64,000 bases of DNA from Zhouia spongiae (GCF_022760175.1 NZ_CP094326.1:682001-746000), one strand, 5' to 3'. Counted from the stretch's first letter, positions 27,409 to 36,973 are shown. A program made the numbers and translations. The notes: a model not told the origin generated them from the letters alone.

Positions 27409-29202
27409 ATGCCTAACCAAAAGAAATCATTACTGGCAAAACTATTAATCTGGCGTGCAAAGCATATTTCGCACCGGCAGTTTATATTAATACTCAGTAT
27501 CTTGGTAGGTTTTACATCCGGAGTAGGCGCACTTATCTTAAAGAATTTCACTCACTTTATCCAACACATGCTGGAGGGCAATCTGGTTCAGTATTACCAT
27601 CACGCCTTCTATTTTATCTTTCCTATTATCGGATTTGGCATTGTTTACCTGATTATGAAATATATCATCAGAAACAAAGTGAGTCATGGTATCCCTTCCA
27701 CCTTGTATGCTATTTCAAAACGCAAAGGACTAATGAAACGATACCAGATGTTCGGGAGTATTTTAACTGCACCGATAACAGTTGGTTTTGGAGGATCCGT
27801 CGGTCTGGAAGGCCCTACAGTAGCTACCGGAGCTGCCATAAGTTCAAACATCTCACAGTTGTTTCACATGAATCAACCTACGAGAACATTATTAATTGGT
27901 TGTGCTGCAGCGGGAGCCTTGTCGTCTATTTTTAAAGCCCCGATCGCTGCCATTATTTTTGCCATAGAAGTCTTCAGTCTTGACCTGACCCTGACATCAC
28001 TCGTCCCCCTGCTACTGGCTTCTTTGTCGGCAATCATCACTTCTTACTTTTTCTTTGGCGATGATATTTTACTTCCTTTTCGGATTGAAGATAAGTTTGT
28101 TATAGCCGATATTCCATATTTTATTATCTTAGGAATCGTTGCCGGTTTGGTCTCGATCTACTTCTCAAAAGTATATGAGCGTATACATAACTTTTTTGAC
28201 AACATAGAATCTCCTGTAAACAGGATCATTATTGGCGGAGTTGCCATCGGACTTCTGGTATTTTTAATTCCCCCGCTGTACGGTGAAGGCTTTGATGTTA
28301 TGAACAACATTATTAAAGGCGATCTGACAGCAGCGTTGAAAGGAAACATTTTCAACCTCGACCTCGACAATAACTGGAACGTTATCGGCCTTCTGGCTGG
28401 CCTCGTCCTTTTTAAAGTAGTAGCAAGCTCCATCACCTTTGGAGCCGGAGGTGTGGGTGGTATTTTTGCCCCTACATTATTTATGGGAAGTATTCTTGGT
28501 AACTGTGTTGCCAAAACCCTGAACAGCCTCGGATTGTTCAACACATCTGTTTCTGAAAGTAATTTTACGTTAGTGGGCATGGCCGGATTAATGGCAGGCG
28601 TACTACACGCCCCCCTTACAGCCATCTTCCTGATAGCGGAGTTAACAGGAGGCTACGAACTGTTTATCCCGTTAATGATTACCGCTGCCATATCGTATTC
28701 CTTTACCAAATATTTTGTTTCTTATTCCGTCTATACGACCGAACTGGCCCGTAAAGGAGAACTCATCACCCACGATAAAGATCATGCGATACTCACTTTT
28801 ATGGATATAGAAAGTGTGATCGAAAAAAACTTTATGCCTGTTAATCCCGAGATGACACTCGGAGAGATCGTGCATAAGGCCGTGGTAAAATCCTCCAGAA
28901 ACATCTATCCGGTCTTAAACACTAAAACCAGAACCCTTGAAGGAGTTATCCTGCTCGATGATATTCGTCCGATTATGTTTGACCAGGCTATGTACAATTC
29001 TGTGAAGGCCACAGATGTAATGCAAGCCCCTCCGGCCATCATTGAAATGGAAAAAGACAAAATGACGACGGTGATGAAAAAATTTCAGGACAGCGGTGCG
29101 TGGAACCTCCCTGTAGTAAAAAACGGGGTTTACGTTGGCTTTGTTTCTAAATCTAAACTATTGACCGCATACAGAAGAAAGTTGATTAACTTTGCAGTAT
29201 AA
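27409..29202 (+). CDS. ClC-type chloride channel/antiporter with CBS domains
   Basis: Membrane protein of the ClC family. The 597 residues hold about ten or more hydrophobic helices up to about residue 445. Selectivity-filter motifs are SHGIP (about 90), VGLEGP with the gating Glu (about 132-137) and GAGGVGGIFAPTLFMG (about 346-361). A C-terminal pair of CBS domains (about 470-590; MDIESVIEKNFMPV, ATDVMQAPPAII) probably senses nucleotides. Whether it is a channel or a Cl-/H+ exchanger is not settled by the sequence. Confidence 0.92.
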   Translation: MPNQKKSLLAKLLIWRAKHISHRQFILILSILVGFTSGVGALILKNFTHFIQHMLEGNLVQYYHHAFYFIFPIIGFGIVYLIMKYIIRNKVSHGIPSTLYAISKRKGLMKRYQMFGSILTAPITVGFGGSVGLEGPTVATGAAISSNISQLFHMNQPTRTLLIGCAAAGALSSIFKAPIAAIIFAIEVFSLDLTLTSLVPLLLASLSAIITSYFFFGDDILLPFRIEDKFVIADIPYFIILGIVAGLVSIYFSKVYERIHNFFDNIESPVNRIIIGGVAIGLLVFLIPPLYGEGFDVMNNIIKGDLTAALKGNIFNLDLDNNWNVIGLLAGLVLFKVVASSITFGAGGVGGIFAPTLFMGSILGNCVAKTLNSLGLFNTSVSESNFTLVGMAGLMAGVLHAPLTAIFLIAELTGGYELFIPLMITAAISYSFTKYFVSYSVYTTELARKGELITHDKDHAILTFMDIESVIEKNFMPVNPEMTLGEIVHKAVVKSSRNIYPVLNTKTRTLEGVILLDDIRPIMFDQAMYNSVKATDVMQAPPAIIEMEKDKMTTVMKKFQDSGAWNLPVVKNGVYVGFVSKSKLLTAYRRKLINFAV

Positions 29203-29326
29203 CTTAAAGTGCATACGAAAAGTTGAATACGCTTCTATTAGCGCTTTACCATAAAAACAATAAAAGAAAAAAGCAAGTTGCCATCAATTTGAAACTGGCG
29301 GGCAACATCCAATACAACTGACGTAA

Positions 29327-29581
29327 ATGAAAAGGTTTCTTCAAATATTATTTATCGCCATTATGGTTACCATGGCCACAGGGTTTTATTTTAAAATGAA
29401 TGACGACAACCTTACCGGAGATCGCCTGGTCGGCATCGGGGTTCTGGCCATTGCCTTTATTCTAATACCGTTCTTTATCTACCACAGATCCAAAGGAAAG
29501 AAAATTCAGGACTATATGTTTACCCAGGAAAATATAGATAAAATGAACAACAAAAAAGGCGATAGCACTGAAAATCAATAA
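29327..29581 (+). CDS. Small two-TM membrane protein
   Basis: 84 residues with hydrophobic segments at about 4-23 and 34-53, then a charged tail (YHRSKGKKIQDYMFTQENID). I do not recognise a named family; similar short proteins are common in Flavobacteriaceae. The intact frame, clear start and position between the ClC gene and the cold-shock gene support it. The preceding 124-bp gap holds only a weak inverted repeat (GTTGCC...GGCAAC). Confidence 0.65.
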   Translation: MKRFLQILFIAIMVTMATGFYFKMNDDNLTGDRLVGIGVLAIAFILIPFFIYHRSKGKKIQDYMFTQENIDKMNNKKGDSTENQ

Positions 29582-29669
29582 TTTTTCATAAAAAAAACAT
29601 TCTTTTTACTTGGTATGTCAGATTAAATATTACCTTAGCGCTATCAAATTAATTTTTATTTTTTTTATA

Positions 29670-29864
29670 ATGACTGGTACAGTAAAATTTTTCAATGATT
29701 CCAAAGGTTACGGATTCATTACCAACGATGACACAGGAAGCGATATTTTTGTTCATGTAACTGCATTGAACGGAGTAGAACTTAACGAAGGAGACAAAGT
29801 AGAATATAACGAAGAAGAAGGCAAAAAAGGAAAAGTTGCTTCTGACGTAAGAGTTATAGGATAA
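29670..29864 (+). CDS. Cold-shock domain protein
   Basis: A 64-residue CspA-type RNA/DNA-binding protein. The start at 29670 is chosen because it gives the canonical MTGTVKFFNDSKGYGFI. RNP1 (KGYGFI) and RNP2 (DIFVHV) are both intact. An AT-rich leader of about 40 nt with a near-consensus box TACCTTAG precedes it, in line with temperature-responsive leaders of the family, although no known thermosensor fold can be read here. Confidence 0.93.
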   Translation: MTGTVKFFNDSKGYGFITNDDTGSDIFVHVTALNGVELNEGDKVEYNEEEGKKGKVASDVRVIG

Positions 29865-29889
29865 TCATATTTTATTTTGGAAAAATTTA

Positions 29890-29916
29890 AAGCGTAACAC
29901 AGGTTACGCTTTTTCT
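29890..29916 (+). terminator. Terminator after the cold-shock gene
   Basis: AGCGTAAC-ACAG-GTTACGCT followed by TTTTCTGTTT; perfect 8-bp stem. Confidence 0.9.
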
Positions 29917-29939
29917 GTTTATAGAAGCCGGTTGTTTTA

Positions 29940-30121
29940 TTACTCGATCATCGAGATTTAACTGTTCCGACGCTTGCCCTTGTAAAATGTTCCTAAAGGA
30001 ATTTCACAGGACTTGCATTGAAATGTTTTGCCATGCGCCAACTGGCTCCATCGCTAAAAAGGTCTACCAGACCTTTTCTTTACGCTTGGCCCTCTCGTGG
30101 GTTTGCCCCGAGGTAGTTTAC
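29940..30121 (+). repeat. Dispersed intergenic repeat, copy B
   Basis: About 181 bp between the convergent cold-shock and tadA genes. It contains the perfect hairpin AAAAGGTCT-ACC-AGACCTTTT (bidirectional terminator form), and one frame that is open throughout, including FCHAPTGSIAKKVYQTF. Compared with copy C it has an extra 36 bp. Confidence 0.88.
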
Positions 30122-30125
30122 GGCA

Positions 30126-30575
30126 TTAATTCAAATTTCTCTTTTCGATAAAGAATCTTTTTAACAGTCCGGAAGCTTCATCTTCCATCACCCCCCCAAC
30201 AAGCCGGGTTTTAGGATGCAGGCCGGCTCCCATGGCCGCACACCCCCTTTTTTCATCTTTGGCCCCATAAACAACTTTTGATATCTGGCTCCAGTACAAT
30301 GCCCCTGCACACATCTGGCATGGTTCCAGGGTGACATACAAGGTACAGCCGTGCAGATACTTTCCTCCCAGATAGTTTGCTGCTGCTGTTATAGCCTGCA
30401 TCTCGGCATGTGCTGTAACATCAGTCAGGGTTTCGGTAAGATTATGGGTTTTAGCAATGATCTTATTATCAACAACTATCACGGCCCCTACAGGCACTTC
30501 TCCCTTTTCAAAAGCCAGTTCCGCTTCTTGAAGGGCTCTCTTCATAAAATAATTATCATCAAAAGGATTCATCAT
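30126..30575 (-). CDS. tadA: tRNA-specific adenosine deaminase
   Basis: Zinc deaminase that converts A34 of tRNA-Arg(ACG) to inosine. The 149 residues contain the catalytic HAEMQAI (His ligand plus Glu) and PCQMCAGALYW (two Cys ligands), with the N-terminal FMKRALQEAELAFEKGEVPVG block typical of TadA. Some family members act on free nucleosides, so the exact substrate is inferred. It starts back-to-back with dxs. Confidence 0.9.
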   Translation of the reverse strand: MMNPFDDNYFMKRALQEAELAFEKGEVPVGAVIVVDNKIIAKTHNLTETLTDVTAHAEMQAITAAANYLGGKYLHGCTLYVTLEPCQMCAGALYWSQISKVVYGAKDEKRGCAAMGAGLHPKTRLVGGVMEDEASGLLKRFFIEKRNLN

Positions 30576-30600
30576 GCATCAAAAATACAATTTCAACTCG

Positions 30601-30608
30601 TATTTTTG
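30601..30608 (+). promoter_or_regulatory. dxs -7 promoter element
   Basis: TATTTTTG fits TAnnTTTG and ends 4 nt before the ATG at 30613. Transcription would begin at or next to the start codon, giving a leaderless or nearly leaderless mRNA. This supports the start at 30613 over an ATG at 30574, which lies upstream of the promoter element. Confidence 0.5.
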
Positions 30609-30612
30609 CGGT

Positions 30613-32385
30613 ATGCCATCAAAATTACTTACATCTGTTCATTCGCCTGATGACTTAAAAAAGTTGTCACCGGAACAACTTCCGCAATTGGCGAAAGAGC
30701 TCCGGGAATTTATTATAGATATTCTCTCGGTAAAAGAAGGTCATTTAGGTGCCAGCCTGGGTGTGGTAGAACTCACCATAGCGCTTCATTATGTCTTTAA
30801 CACCCCTGATGACCTTTTGGTCTGGGATGTCGGACACCAGGCTTATGGCCATAAAATATTAACAGAAAGAAGGGAGGTCTTCCATACCAACAGACAGCTT
30901 AACGGAATCAGTGGTTTTCCCAAACGTTCGGAAAGCAAATACGACACTTTCGGTGTCGGACACAGTTCTACCAGCATATCTGCTGCTTTAGGGATGGCCA
31001 TAGCTTCCAGTCTTAAAGGAGAAACCGACAGGCACCATATAGCAATAGTCGGCGACGCTTCGATAGCGAGCGGAATGGCTTTTGAGGCTCTTAACCATGC
31101 CGGGGTATCAGACGCTAATATCCTGGTAATTCTAAATGACAATGCTATAGGGATAGACCCCAGTGTCGGTGCTTTAAAGGAGTATCTCACCAATGTCAAA
31201 GAGCGTAAATTACGGAATCAGCAAAATATTTTTGAAGCTTTAAACTTTAATTATTCCGGTCCAATTAATGGCCATGATATCGATATTGTGGTTAATGAAC
31301 TCAACCGTCTTAAAAAGATCAAAGGTCCTAAGTTTTTACATATAATCACAACTAAAGGGAAGGGTTTAAAAAAGGCAGAACAAGACCAGGTTCGCTACCA
31401 TGCACCCGGAAAATTTGATAAGGTCACGGGAGAATTGGCTCCTAAAACCAACAAAATTCAGCCTCCAAAATTTCAGGATGTTTTCGGGCATACTCTTGTA
31501 GAGCTTGCGAAAAATAATGAAAAAATTGTCGGTATTACCCCTGCGATGCCTACCGGAAGTTCATTAAAATTTATGATGGATGAGATTCCTGAGCGTGCAT
31601 TCGATGTAGGAATAGCAGAACAGCATGCGGTTACACTTGCGGCAGGAATGGCCGCTGAAGGCCTCATCCCCTTTTGCAATATATATTCTACATTTTTACA
31701 GCGTGCTTACGATCAGGTTATACACGATGTTGCGATACAAAACCTGCCTGTGATTTTTTGCCTAGACAGGGCCGGTTTGGTAGGGCAAGACGGTGCTACC
31801 CATCATGGTATTTTCGACATAACATACCTGAGATGTATCCCGAACCTCACTATATTTGCCCCCAGAGATGAGTCCGAGCTCAGAAATATAATGTACACCG
31901 CCCAATTCGGGCTCGACCACCCTATCGCTATCCGTTACCCAAGAGGCCGGGGTATTCAGAAAGACTGGCAAACCCCATTTGAAAAAATAGATATTGGTAC
32001 CGGAATTACTTTTAAAACAGGAAGTAAAATAGCTATCCTGTCCATAGGATTCATTGCTAAAAATGTGGAAGAAGCCATTCAAAATCTAAATAATAGTGAT
32101 AAAATCGCCCATTTTGGCATGCGTTTTGTGAAACCTTTGGACGTAAAATTGTTGCATCATATTTTCAAGGATTATCAAACCATAATCACTATTGAAGACG
32201 GAACAATAACGGGTGGTTTCGGCAGTGCGATTCTTGAATTCGCTGCCATACACAACTATCGTTCAAACATAAAAGTTCTGGGAATACCGGATACTTTCAT
32301 TGAGCATGGCACCGTTGAAGAATTGCAGCAAATAGCCGGTATAGACAGCAAATCTGTTGAAGAAATACTGCAACAATTTTTATAA
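30613..32385 (+). CDS. dxs: 1-deoxy-D-xylulose-5-phosphate synthase
   Basis: First enzyme of the MEP isoprenoid pathway, condensing pyruvate and glyceraldehyde 3-phosphate with ThDP. I take the ATG at 30613 (MPSKLLTSVHSPDDL) rather than 30574. Motifs are GHLGASLGVVELT, WDVGHQAYGHKILT, FGVGHSSTSISAALG, the ThDP block GDASIASGMAFEALNHAG...NDN, and the C-terminal RAGLVGQDGATHHG with EDGTITGGFGSAI. Length (590 residues) fits bacterial DXS, although it is on the short side. Confidence 0.95.
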   Translation: MPSKLLTSVHSPDDLKKLSPEQLPQLAKELREFIIDILSVKEGHLGASLGVVELTIALHYVFNTPDDLLVWDVGHQAYGHKILTERREVFHTNRQLNGISGFPKRSESKYDTFGVGHSSTSISAALGMAIASSLKGETDRHHIAIVGDASIASGMAFEALNHAGVSDANILVILNDNAIGIDPSVGALKEYLTNVKERKLRNQQNIFEALNFNYSGPINGHDIDIVVNELNRLKKIKGPKFLHIITTKGKGLKKAEQDQVRYHAPGKFDKVTGELAPKTNKIQPPKFQDVFGHTLVELAKNNEKIVGITPAMPTGSSLKFMMDEIPERAFDVGIAEQHAVTLAAGMAAEGLIPFCNIYSTFLQRAYDQVIHDVAIQNLPVIFCLDRAGLVGQDGATHHGIFDITYLRCIPNLTIFAPRDESELRNIMYTAQFGLDHPIAIRYPRGRGIQKDWQTPFEKIDIGTGITFKTGSKIAILSIGFIAKNVEEAIQNLNNSDKIAHFGMRFVKPLDVKLLHHIFKDYQTIITIEDGTITGGFGSAILEFAAIHNYRSNIKVLGIPDTFIEHGTVEELQQIAGIDSKSVEEILQQFL

Positions 32386-32427
32386 GATTATTTTTTTTAT
32401 CAATTTTGCGAAGCTAAATCACTAATA

Positions 32428-33531
32428 ATGAAACAATTCGTAGTTTTATTCTCTCTATTTTGTTGTTATCTTTCTTATTCTCAGGTAGACACCCTGACCA
32501 TAATCAAACAGGATACTTTAGTACACACTAAAGACACTCTCATTATTAAAAAATATTATTTTGCTTCTCAGATAGATTCCTTGATCAAAAAAATCGAAAA
32601 GCCCGTTGCTAAAATAGATTCGGCTGCCAAGAAGCAAGATTCGGCTGTTGCCAATATTGATACAGTTCCTAAATCTAACTGGACGAAAGAAAATAAACTT
32701 GGTTTAAACTTAACAGAAGTTGCCTTTGTAAACTGGAATGCAGGGGGAAACAATTCTTTTTCTGCTATTACAAACGGACAATTCACACGAATCTACAAAA
32801 CAGCCAAGACTTCCTGGAACAACGAGTTAAGGTTGCGTTTCGGCTTAAATGCCCAGGAAGGAAGGGAGCTAAGAAAATCGGACGATAAAATTGAATTCAA
32901 TTCAACTGCCGGTTTTAAGAGAAAAGAAAAATCGAGCTGGTACCATTCGGCTAAATTAAATTTCAGGACCCAGTTCAGTAATGGTTACAAATACCCGGAC
33001 ACCGACACCCCTATTTCGCGGTTTATGGCTCCCGGTTATCTGTTTTTAGGTGTTGGAGCCGAATACATTAAAGACAAACCGGACTTCAATCTCTACCTTT
33101 CACCCCTTACCCAAAAATCGACTTTTGTTCTCGATCAGGACCTGGCAGACAAAGGTGCCTTCGGTGTACAGAAAGCTGAATACGATGCGGACGGGAATGT
33201 TATCCGGCACGGCAAGAACATTTATACTGAAGTAGGGATATTGGTCACGAACTCATTTAAGAAAAACATCTCCAAAAACATGGAGTTTAGTAACAGGGTT
33301 AACCTTTACACCGATTACTTAAACAGTTTTGGGAATATTGACATGGACTGGGAAATGCTGTTGGATCTTACTGTAAATCAATACGTAAAGGCCAATATCG
33401 GCACACATATCCTCTACGATAACGATGTGAAGTTTAAAGAATTCGAGAATCCGGAAGGGGAAACTCAAAAGTACGGCGCCCGTGTGCAGTTCAAGCAATT
33501 GCTGGGTGTCGGAATCTCCTATTCCTTTTAA
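32428..33531 (+). CDS. DUF3078 domain-containing protein
   Basis: A 367-residue exported protein with signal MKQFVVLFSLFCCYLSYSQ. A Lys/Asp-rich linker (to about residue 90) precedes a DUF3078 domain that begins near GLNLTEVAFVNWNAGGNNSF and ends in strand-like repeats (NLYTDYLNSFGNIDMDWE, KANIGTHILYDNDVKF). The terminal Phe of VGISYSF suggests an outer-membrane barrel. Function is unknown. It lies 42 bp downstream of dxs and converges on the PBP1A gene. Confidence 0.87.
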   Translation: MKQFVVLFSLFCCYLSYSQVDTLTIIKQDTLVHTKDTLIIKKYYFASQIDSLIKKIEKPVAKIDSAAKKQDSAVANIDTVPKSNWTKENKLGLNLTEVAFVNWNAGGNNSFSAITNGQFTRIYKTAKTSWNNELRLRFGLNAQEGRELRKSDDKIEFNSTAGFKRKEKSSWYHSAKLNFRTQFSNGYKYPDTDTPISRFMAPGYLFLGVGAEYIKDKPDFNLYLSPLTQKSTFVLDQDLADKGAFGVQKAEYDADGNVIRHGKNIYTEVGILVTNSFKKNISKNMEFSNRVNLYTDYLNSFGNIDMDWEMLLDLTVNQYVKANIGTHILYDNDVKFKEFENPEGETQKYGARVQFKQLLGVGISYSF

Positions 33532-33534
33532 GAT

Positions 33535-35847
33535 TTAATTTTCTTTTTCTTCCTCCTCCTTATTTTTCTTTTTGAGGAAGGAAAAGATCCCTTTTTTCTT
33601 TTTTTCGCCGAATTTCTTTTTAGACACCTCTTTGTCAAAAATACGCTCAAAGAAAGTTTCTTCCCGTAACGGCTCACAGTCCAGAGCTGCTATAACCTCA
33701 TCTGAAGGCCGGTCAAACCTTGCATTTGAAATTGATTGAAAATCGGTATCGGCATTAATCCTTTTAAGGAAAAGTGCTACAGTGGGCAACGCTGAGTTGG
33801 CTCCCTGACCAATAGCGGTATTACTAAACCCGATCCTGTGATCGTCATTGCCGACCCATGAAGCCATCACGAGATCAGGCGTTACAGCCACAAACCAACC
33901 ATCTTTATTATTCTGGGTAGTTCCGGTTTTTCCGGCCATATCATTTTTGAGCCCGTACCTATTTCTTATTCTGATCGCAGTGCCTTCGTTTACCGTTGCC
34001 TTCAACATTTCCAGGATACTTTCCCTGGTCTGATCGGAATACGCAGGCTCCATGCTTTCTATTTTAGGCTTATACTCCCACAAAATATTTCCTTCCCTGT
34101 CTTCGACCCGTTCTATTAAATACGGCTTTACCGACACCCCTTTATTGACAAATCCGGTGTAAGCCGACGCCAATTCCATTAATGACATCTCGGCAGTACC
34201 CAGGGCCAACGACGGTACTTGAGGCAGATCTGTTTCTATCCCCATCTTCCGGGCCTGGCTGATCACAGCTTCTACACCTGTTTCATCCATTACTTTTACC
34301 GCTATGGTATTTATCGAATTGCTGAGTGCCTTTTTAAGAGCGTATTTAACTGTAATGTCTTCATCTTCGTTCTTAGAGGCATTTTCGGGCGTCCAGTCTT
34401 CTTCTCCTTCATAAGTTATCGCTTTTAACGAAAAATACGTACATGGTTCCATTCCGTTTTCCAGTGCAGCGGTGTACACAAAAGGCTTAAATGTAGACCC
34501 CACCTGCCTCTTACTTTGAAACACATGATCGTATTTATACGATTGAAAATCTATTCCGCCGACATAGGCTTTTACTGCTCCTGAATGCGGGTCTAAGGCA
34601 ACAAACCCGGTATTTAACAATTTTAAGTAATGAGAAATACTATCCAATGTTGACATGTCTCTTAACTCATCTTCTTTTTTCCAGTCGAACACCTTCATTT
34701 TCTTTTTGATACTTAAAGAATCATAGATTGCATCCTGCTTTAAACCTTTCTGTTTCAGACGCTGATACTCCGGCAACTTACTTACGGCTTCAGAAACGAT
34801 TTGCTTATTCTTCCAGGGCTTTCTTTTTCCATAAGCCTGTTCAAACTGCTGCTGAAGTTTAGCCATGTGTTCTTCCATGGAATCCTCCGCATATTCCTGC
34901 ATCCGGGCATTCAGGGTTGTATAGATCCGGAGTCCGTCCTTATACAGATCGTATACCGACCCGTCTTCCTTTTTTATTTTTGAAACAAGCACTCCGGCTT
35001 CCCTCCTTACCTGTTCCCTGAAATAAGGGGCCAGGCCTTCATTTGAATCAAAATACTGATAGGCCAGCTCTAGTTTTTCGCCTTTCACCTTGTTGGCTTC
35101 ATCTTCGGTAATGAAGTTGTACTTTACCATTTGTTGCAGCACTACATCTCTTCTAAACTGACTACGTTCCGGATATAACCTCGGGTTATAGCTATGGGAA
35201 GCTTTTAATGTTCCTACCAATGTTGCCGCCTGCGACAATGACAGCTCGCTTGTCGAACAATCAAAAAATTTCTGTGAAGCGCTTTCAATGCCGAAAGTAT
35301 TATCGCTAAACGGAACCGTATTAAAATAAAGGGTTATGATGTCTTCTTTAGGAAATATTCTTTCTATTCTTCTCGCTGTTATGGCTTCCTTTACCTTATT
35401 GACCGGCATACTAAAGACTCCATGATTCTTTCTGCCATACAGATTCTTAACCAATTGGGTTGTTATGGTGCTCCCCCCTCCTGATGATTCATCGCTTAGC
35501 AGGATCGTTTTAAAAAACACCCTTCCCAAACTCCTCATATCGACCCCTGAGTGTTCGTAAAACCTGACGTCTTCGGTAGCTATTAACGCATCGATCAAGT
35601 TTTGGGGTAACTCTTTGTACTTTACGGACTGTCGGTCAAAAACGAAATACTTCCCTATTAACTCGTCATTTTCATCTAAAACAAGACTTGCCTGTGCCTG
35701 CTTCAATTCTTTTAAGTCATTTACATCAGGTAGTTTACCCCATAAGCCTGCATATACGGAAACACAGAAACCTGTTACAGCCAGAAGCAATAACGCGGTA
35801 GTTTTTAAAAATATTTTTAAAAATCGTTTCTTGTTATTTACACCCAT
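33535..35847 (-). CDS. Penicillin-binding protein 1A, bifunctional
   Basis: Class A PBP that polymerises and cross-links peptidoglycan. The 770 residues have one N-terminal membrane anchor (about 13-32). A GT51 glycosyltransferase domain follows (ATEDVRFYEHSGVDMRSL, GGSTITTQLVKNLYGR, ITLYFNTVPFSDNTFGIESA). The transpeptidase domain has SxxK in GSTFKPFVYTAAL, SxN in ALSNSINT and KTGT in AGKTGTTQNNKDGW. The C-terminal tail is strongly Lys/Glu-rich. Both activities appear intact. Confidence 0.94.
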   Translation of the reverse strand: MGVNNKKRFLKIFLKTTALLLLAVTGFCVSVYAGLWGKLPDVNDLKELKQAQASLVLDENDELIGKYFVFDRQSVKYKELPQNLIDALIATEDVRFYEHSGVDMRSLGRVFFKTILLSDESSGGGSTITTQLVKNLYGRKNHGVFSMPVNKVKEAITARRIERIFPKEDIITLYFNTVPFSDNTFGIESASQKFFDCSTSELSLSQAATLVGTLKASHSYNPRLYPERSQFRRDVVLQQMVKYNFITEDEANKVKGEKLELAYQYFDSNEGLAPYFREQVRREAGVLVSKIKKEDGSVYDLYKDGLRIYTTLNARMQEYAEDSMEEHMAKLQQQFEQAYGKRKPWKNKQIVSEAVSKLPEYQRLKQKGLKQDAIYDSLSIKKKMKVFDWKKEDELRDMSTLDSISHYLKLLNTGFVALDPHSGAVKAYVGGIDFQSYKYDHVFQSKRQVGSTFKPFVYTAALENGMEPCTYFSLKAITYEGEEDWTPENASKNEDEDITVKYALKKALSNSINTIAVKVMDETGVEAVISQARKMGIETDLPQVPSLALGTAEMSLMELASAYTGFVNKGVSVKPYLIERVEDREGNILWEYKPKIESMEPAYSDQTRESILEMLKATVNEGTAIRIRNRYGLKNDMAGKTGTTQNNKDGWFVAVTPDLVMASWVGNDDHRIGFSNTAIGQGANSALPTVALFLKRINADTDFQSISNARFDRPSDEVIAALDCEPLREETFFERIFDKEVSKKKFGEKKKKGIFSFLKKKNKEEEEKEN

Positions 35848-36539
35848 TAAGGAGCATGTTTAGTTTTGTATACGATTAATATACGATCTTAAACTCTTAA
35901 AGGGATGTTAACATCTTCTTTTTTCTAAAGAAAAATGAGGCGAACAGGAAATCCTGTCCGCCCGACACAGTTTAGTTGAGTTTATAATAGCAATACCTGG
36001 GCTATAAATTTACTGCTTAGCATTTGGTAAGGTTTAATCGTTCAGGCCACTTACATTTGTCGTTGTTATGTTTATATCCCAAACAAAAAAGCCCCCCATG
36101 CTATAAACAGGAGAGAGCCAATCACCCCAAGCCCAATTAATTTTTCAAAAAATTGTAATGAAAAGCCCTCCCTTAAAACTATGCTTATATAGAAAATATG
36201 ATCCCTCTATATTAAGAGATCACTACATTAATTAAGACACCTTCCGGCGGGGGAGGTCACTTTAATTTTTGAAAAATAAAGTTATTTTATTCCAATCATT
36301 GCCCTGCTTTCACAGGATCCCTGAATCTAACAAATAGGTTTTCCGCAGTTTCGTTGCGTATAACACGCTGTTCCAGGGAAAAAATCATCTGCGCGAACAA
36401 GTACAGACAGAGATCAGGGTTTTTTACATCCTGCTATTGAGTAAGAATACAAAAGTGCATATCACTGACATTTCCGGTCCAGAGCTTTAAAAATCACTTA
36501 AAACCATAAGTAAGTGCATCCTTTCCACACTATTTTGGA
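35848..36539. other. Long gap with a minus-strand terminator
   Basis: A 692-bp stretch with no recognisable gene. A strong hairpin at 35939-35962 (GGCGAACAGGA-AA-TCCTGTCCGCC, one mismatch) is followed on the minus strand by CTCATTTTTCTTT. It therefore terminates transcripts coming from the SRPBCC/VOC side before PBP1A. A short minus-strand frame around 36270-36430 includes SLEQRVIRNETAENLFVRF, which I cannot assign; it may be gene debris. Confidence 0.4.
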
Positions 36540-36968
36540 CTAGAATTCTCTTTCCTGATATGGCAATCCTTTTTTGTTTTCGCAATAATTTTTAAGACTC
36601 AGTAAAAACATCGCCCAATTATAATTACACCATCTATAAAATTCGGTTACTTCCGACCAGTTGTAATGTTTTAAAACTACAGAAGTTACATTATCTTTTA
36701 CAGTCAGCTCAAATAAAACCTTTGTTCCTACCCATTCCTGATCGGAAGCCAGGCATTCCCAAACAATTTTCGAATCTTTCTTCAATTCAATGATTTTCAT
36801 TTTAGTTAAATAGTCATCATCAAAATCAAATTCATTGACAAAATTTATTTGTGGTTTGACCTTCAGTTTTCTGGTCCATACATTTGCCAGGCCTTCTTCT
36901 GTTGTTAATACCTGGTATACCAGTCCAACAGGGACTTTTATATAATTAATATGCTCAATACTCGCCAT
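36540..36968 (-). CDS. SRPBCC/AHSA1-like protein
   Basis: A 142-residue START/Bet v1-fold protein of the AHSA1 type. The ATG at 36968 (MASIEHINYIKVP) is preferred to an upstream TTG. The family pattern is visible: VYQVLTTEEGLANVWTRKL near the start, WECLASDQEWVGTKVLFEL in the middle and the C-terminal YNWAMFLLSLKNYCENKKG helix. Such proteins bind small hydrophobic ligands; the ligand is unknown. It follows two VOC genes in the same direction, 5 bp after the nearer one. Confidence 0.87.
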   Translation of the reverse strand: MASIEHINYIKVPVGLVYQVLTTEEGLANVWTRKLKVKPQINFVNEFDFDDDYLTKMKIIELKKDSKIVWECLASDQEWVGTKVLFELTVKDNVTSVVLKHYNWSEVTEFYRWCNYNWAMFLLSLKNYCENKKGLPYQEREF

Positions 36969-36973
36969 AACTA

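Noticed and set aside
30574-30612. Earlier ATG for dxs
   Set aside because: It lies upstream of the probable promoter element at 30601-30608 and would add 13 residues not typical of the family.
36100-36270. Riboswitch-like GC-rich patches (GCCCTCCC, GGGGGAGG)
   Set aside because: The possible stems are weak and match no riboswitch consensus that I can recall.
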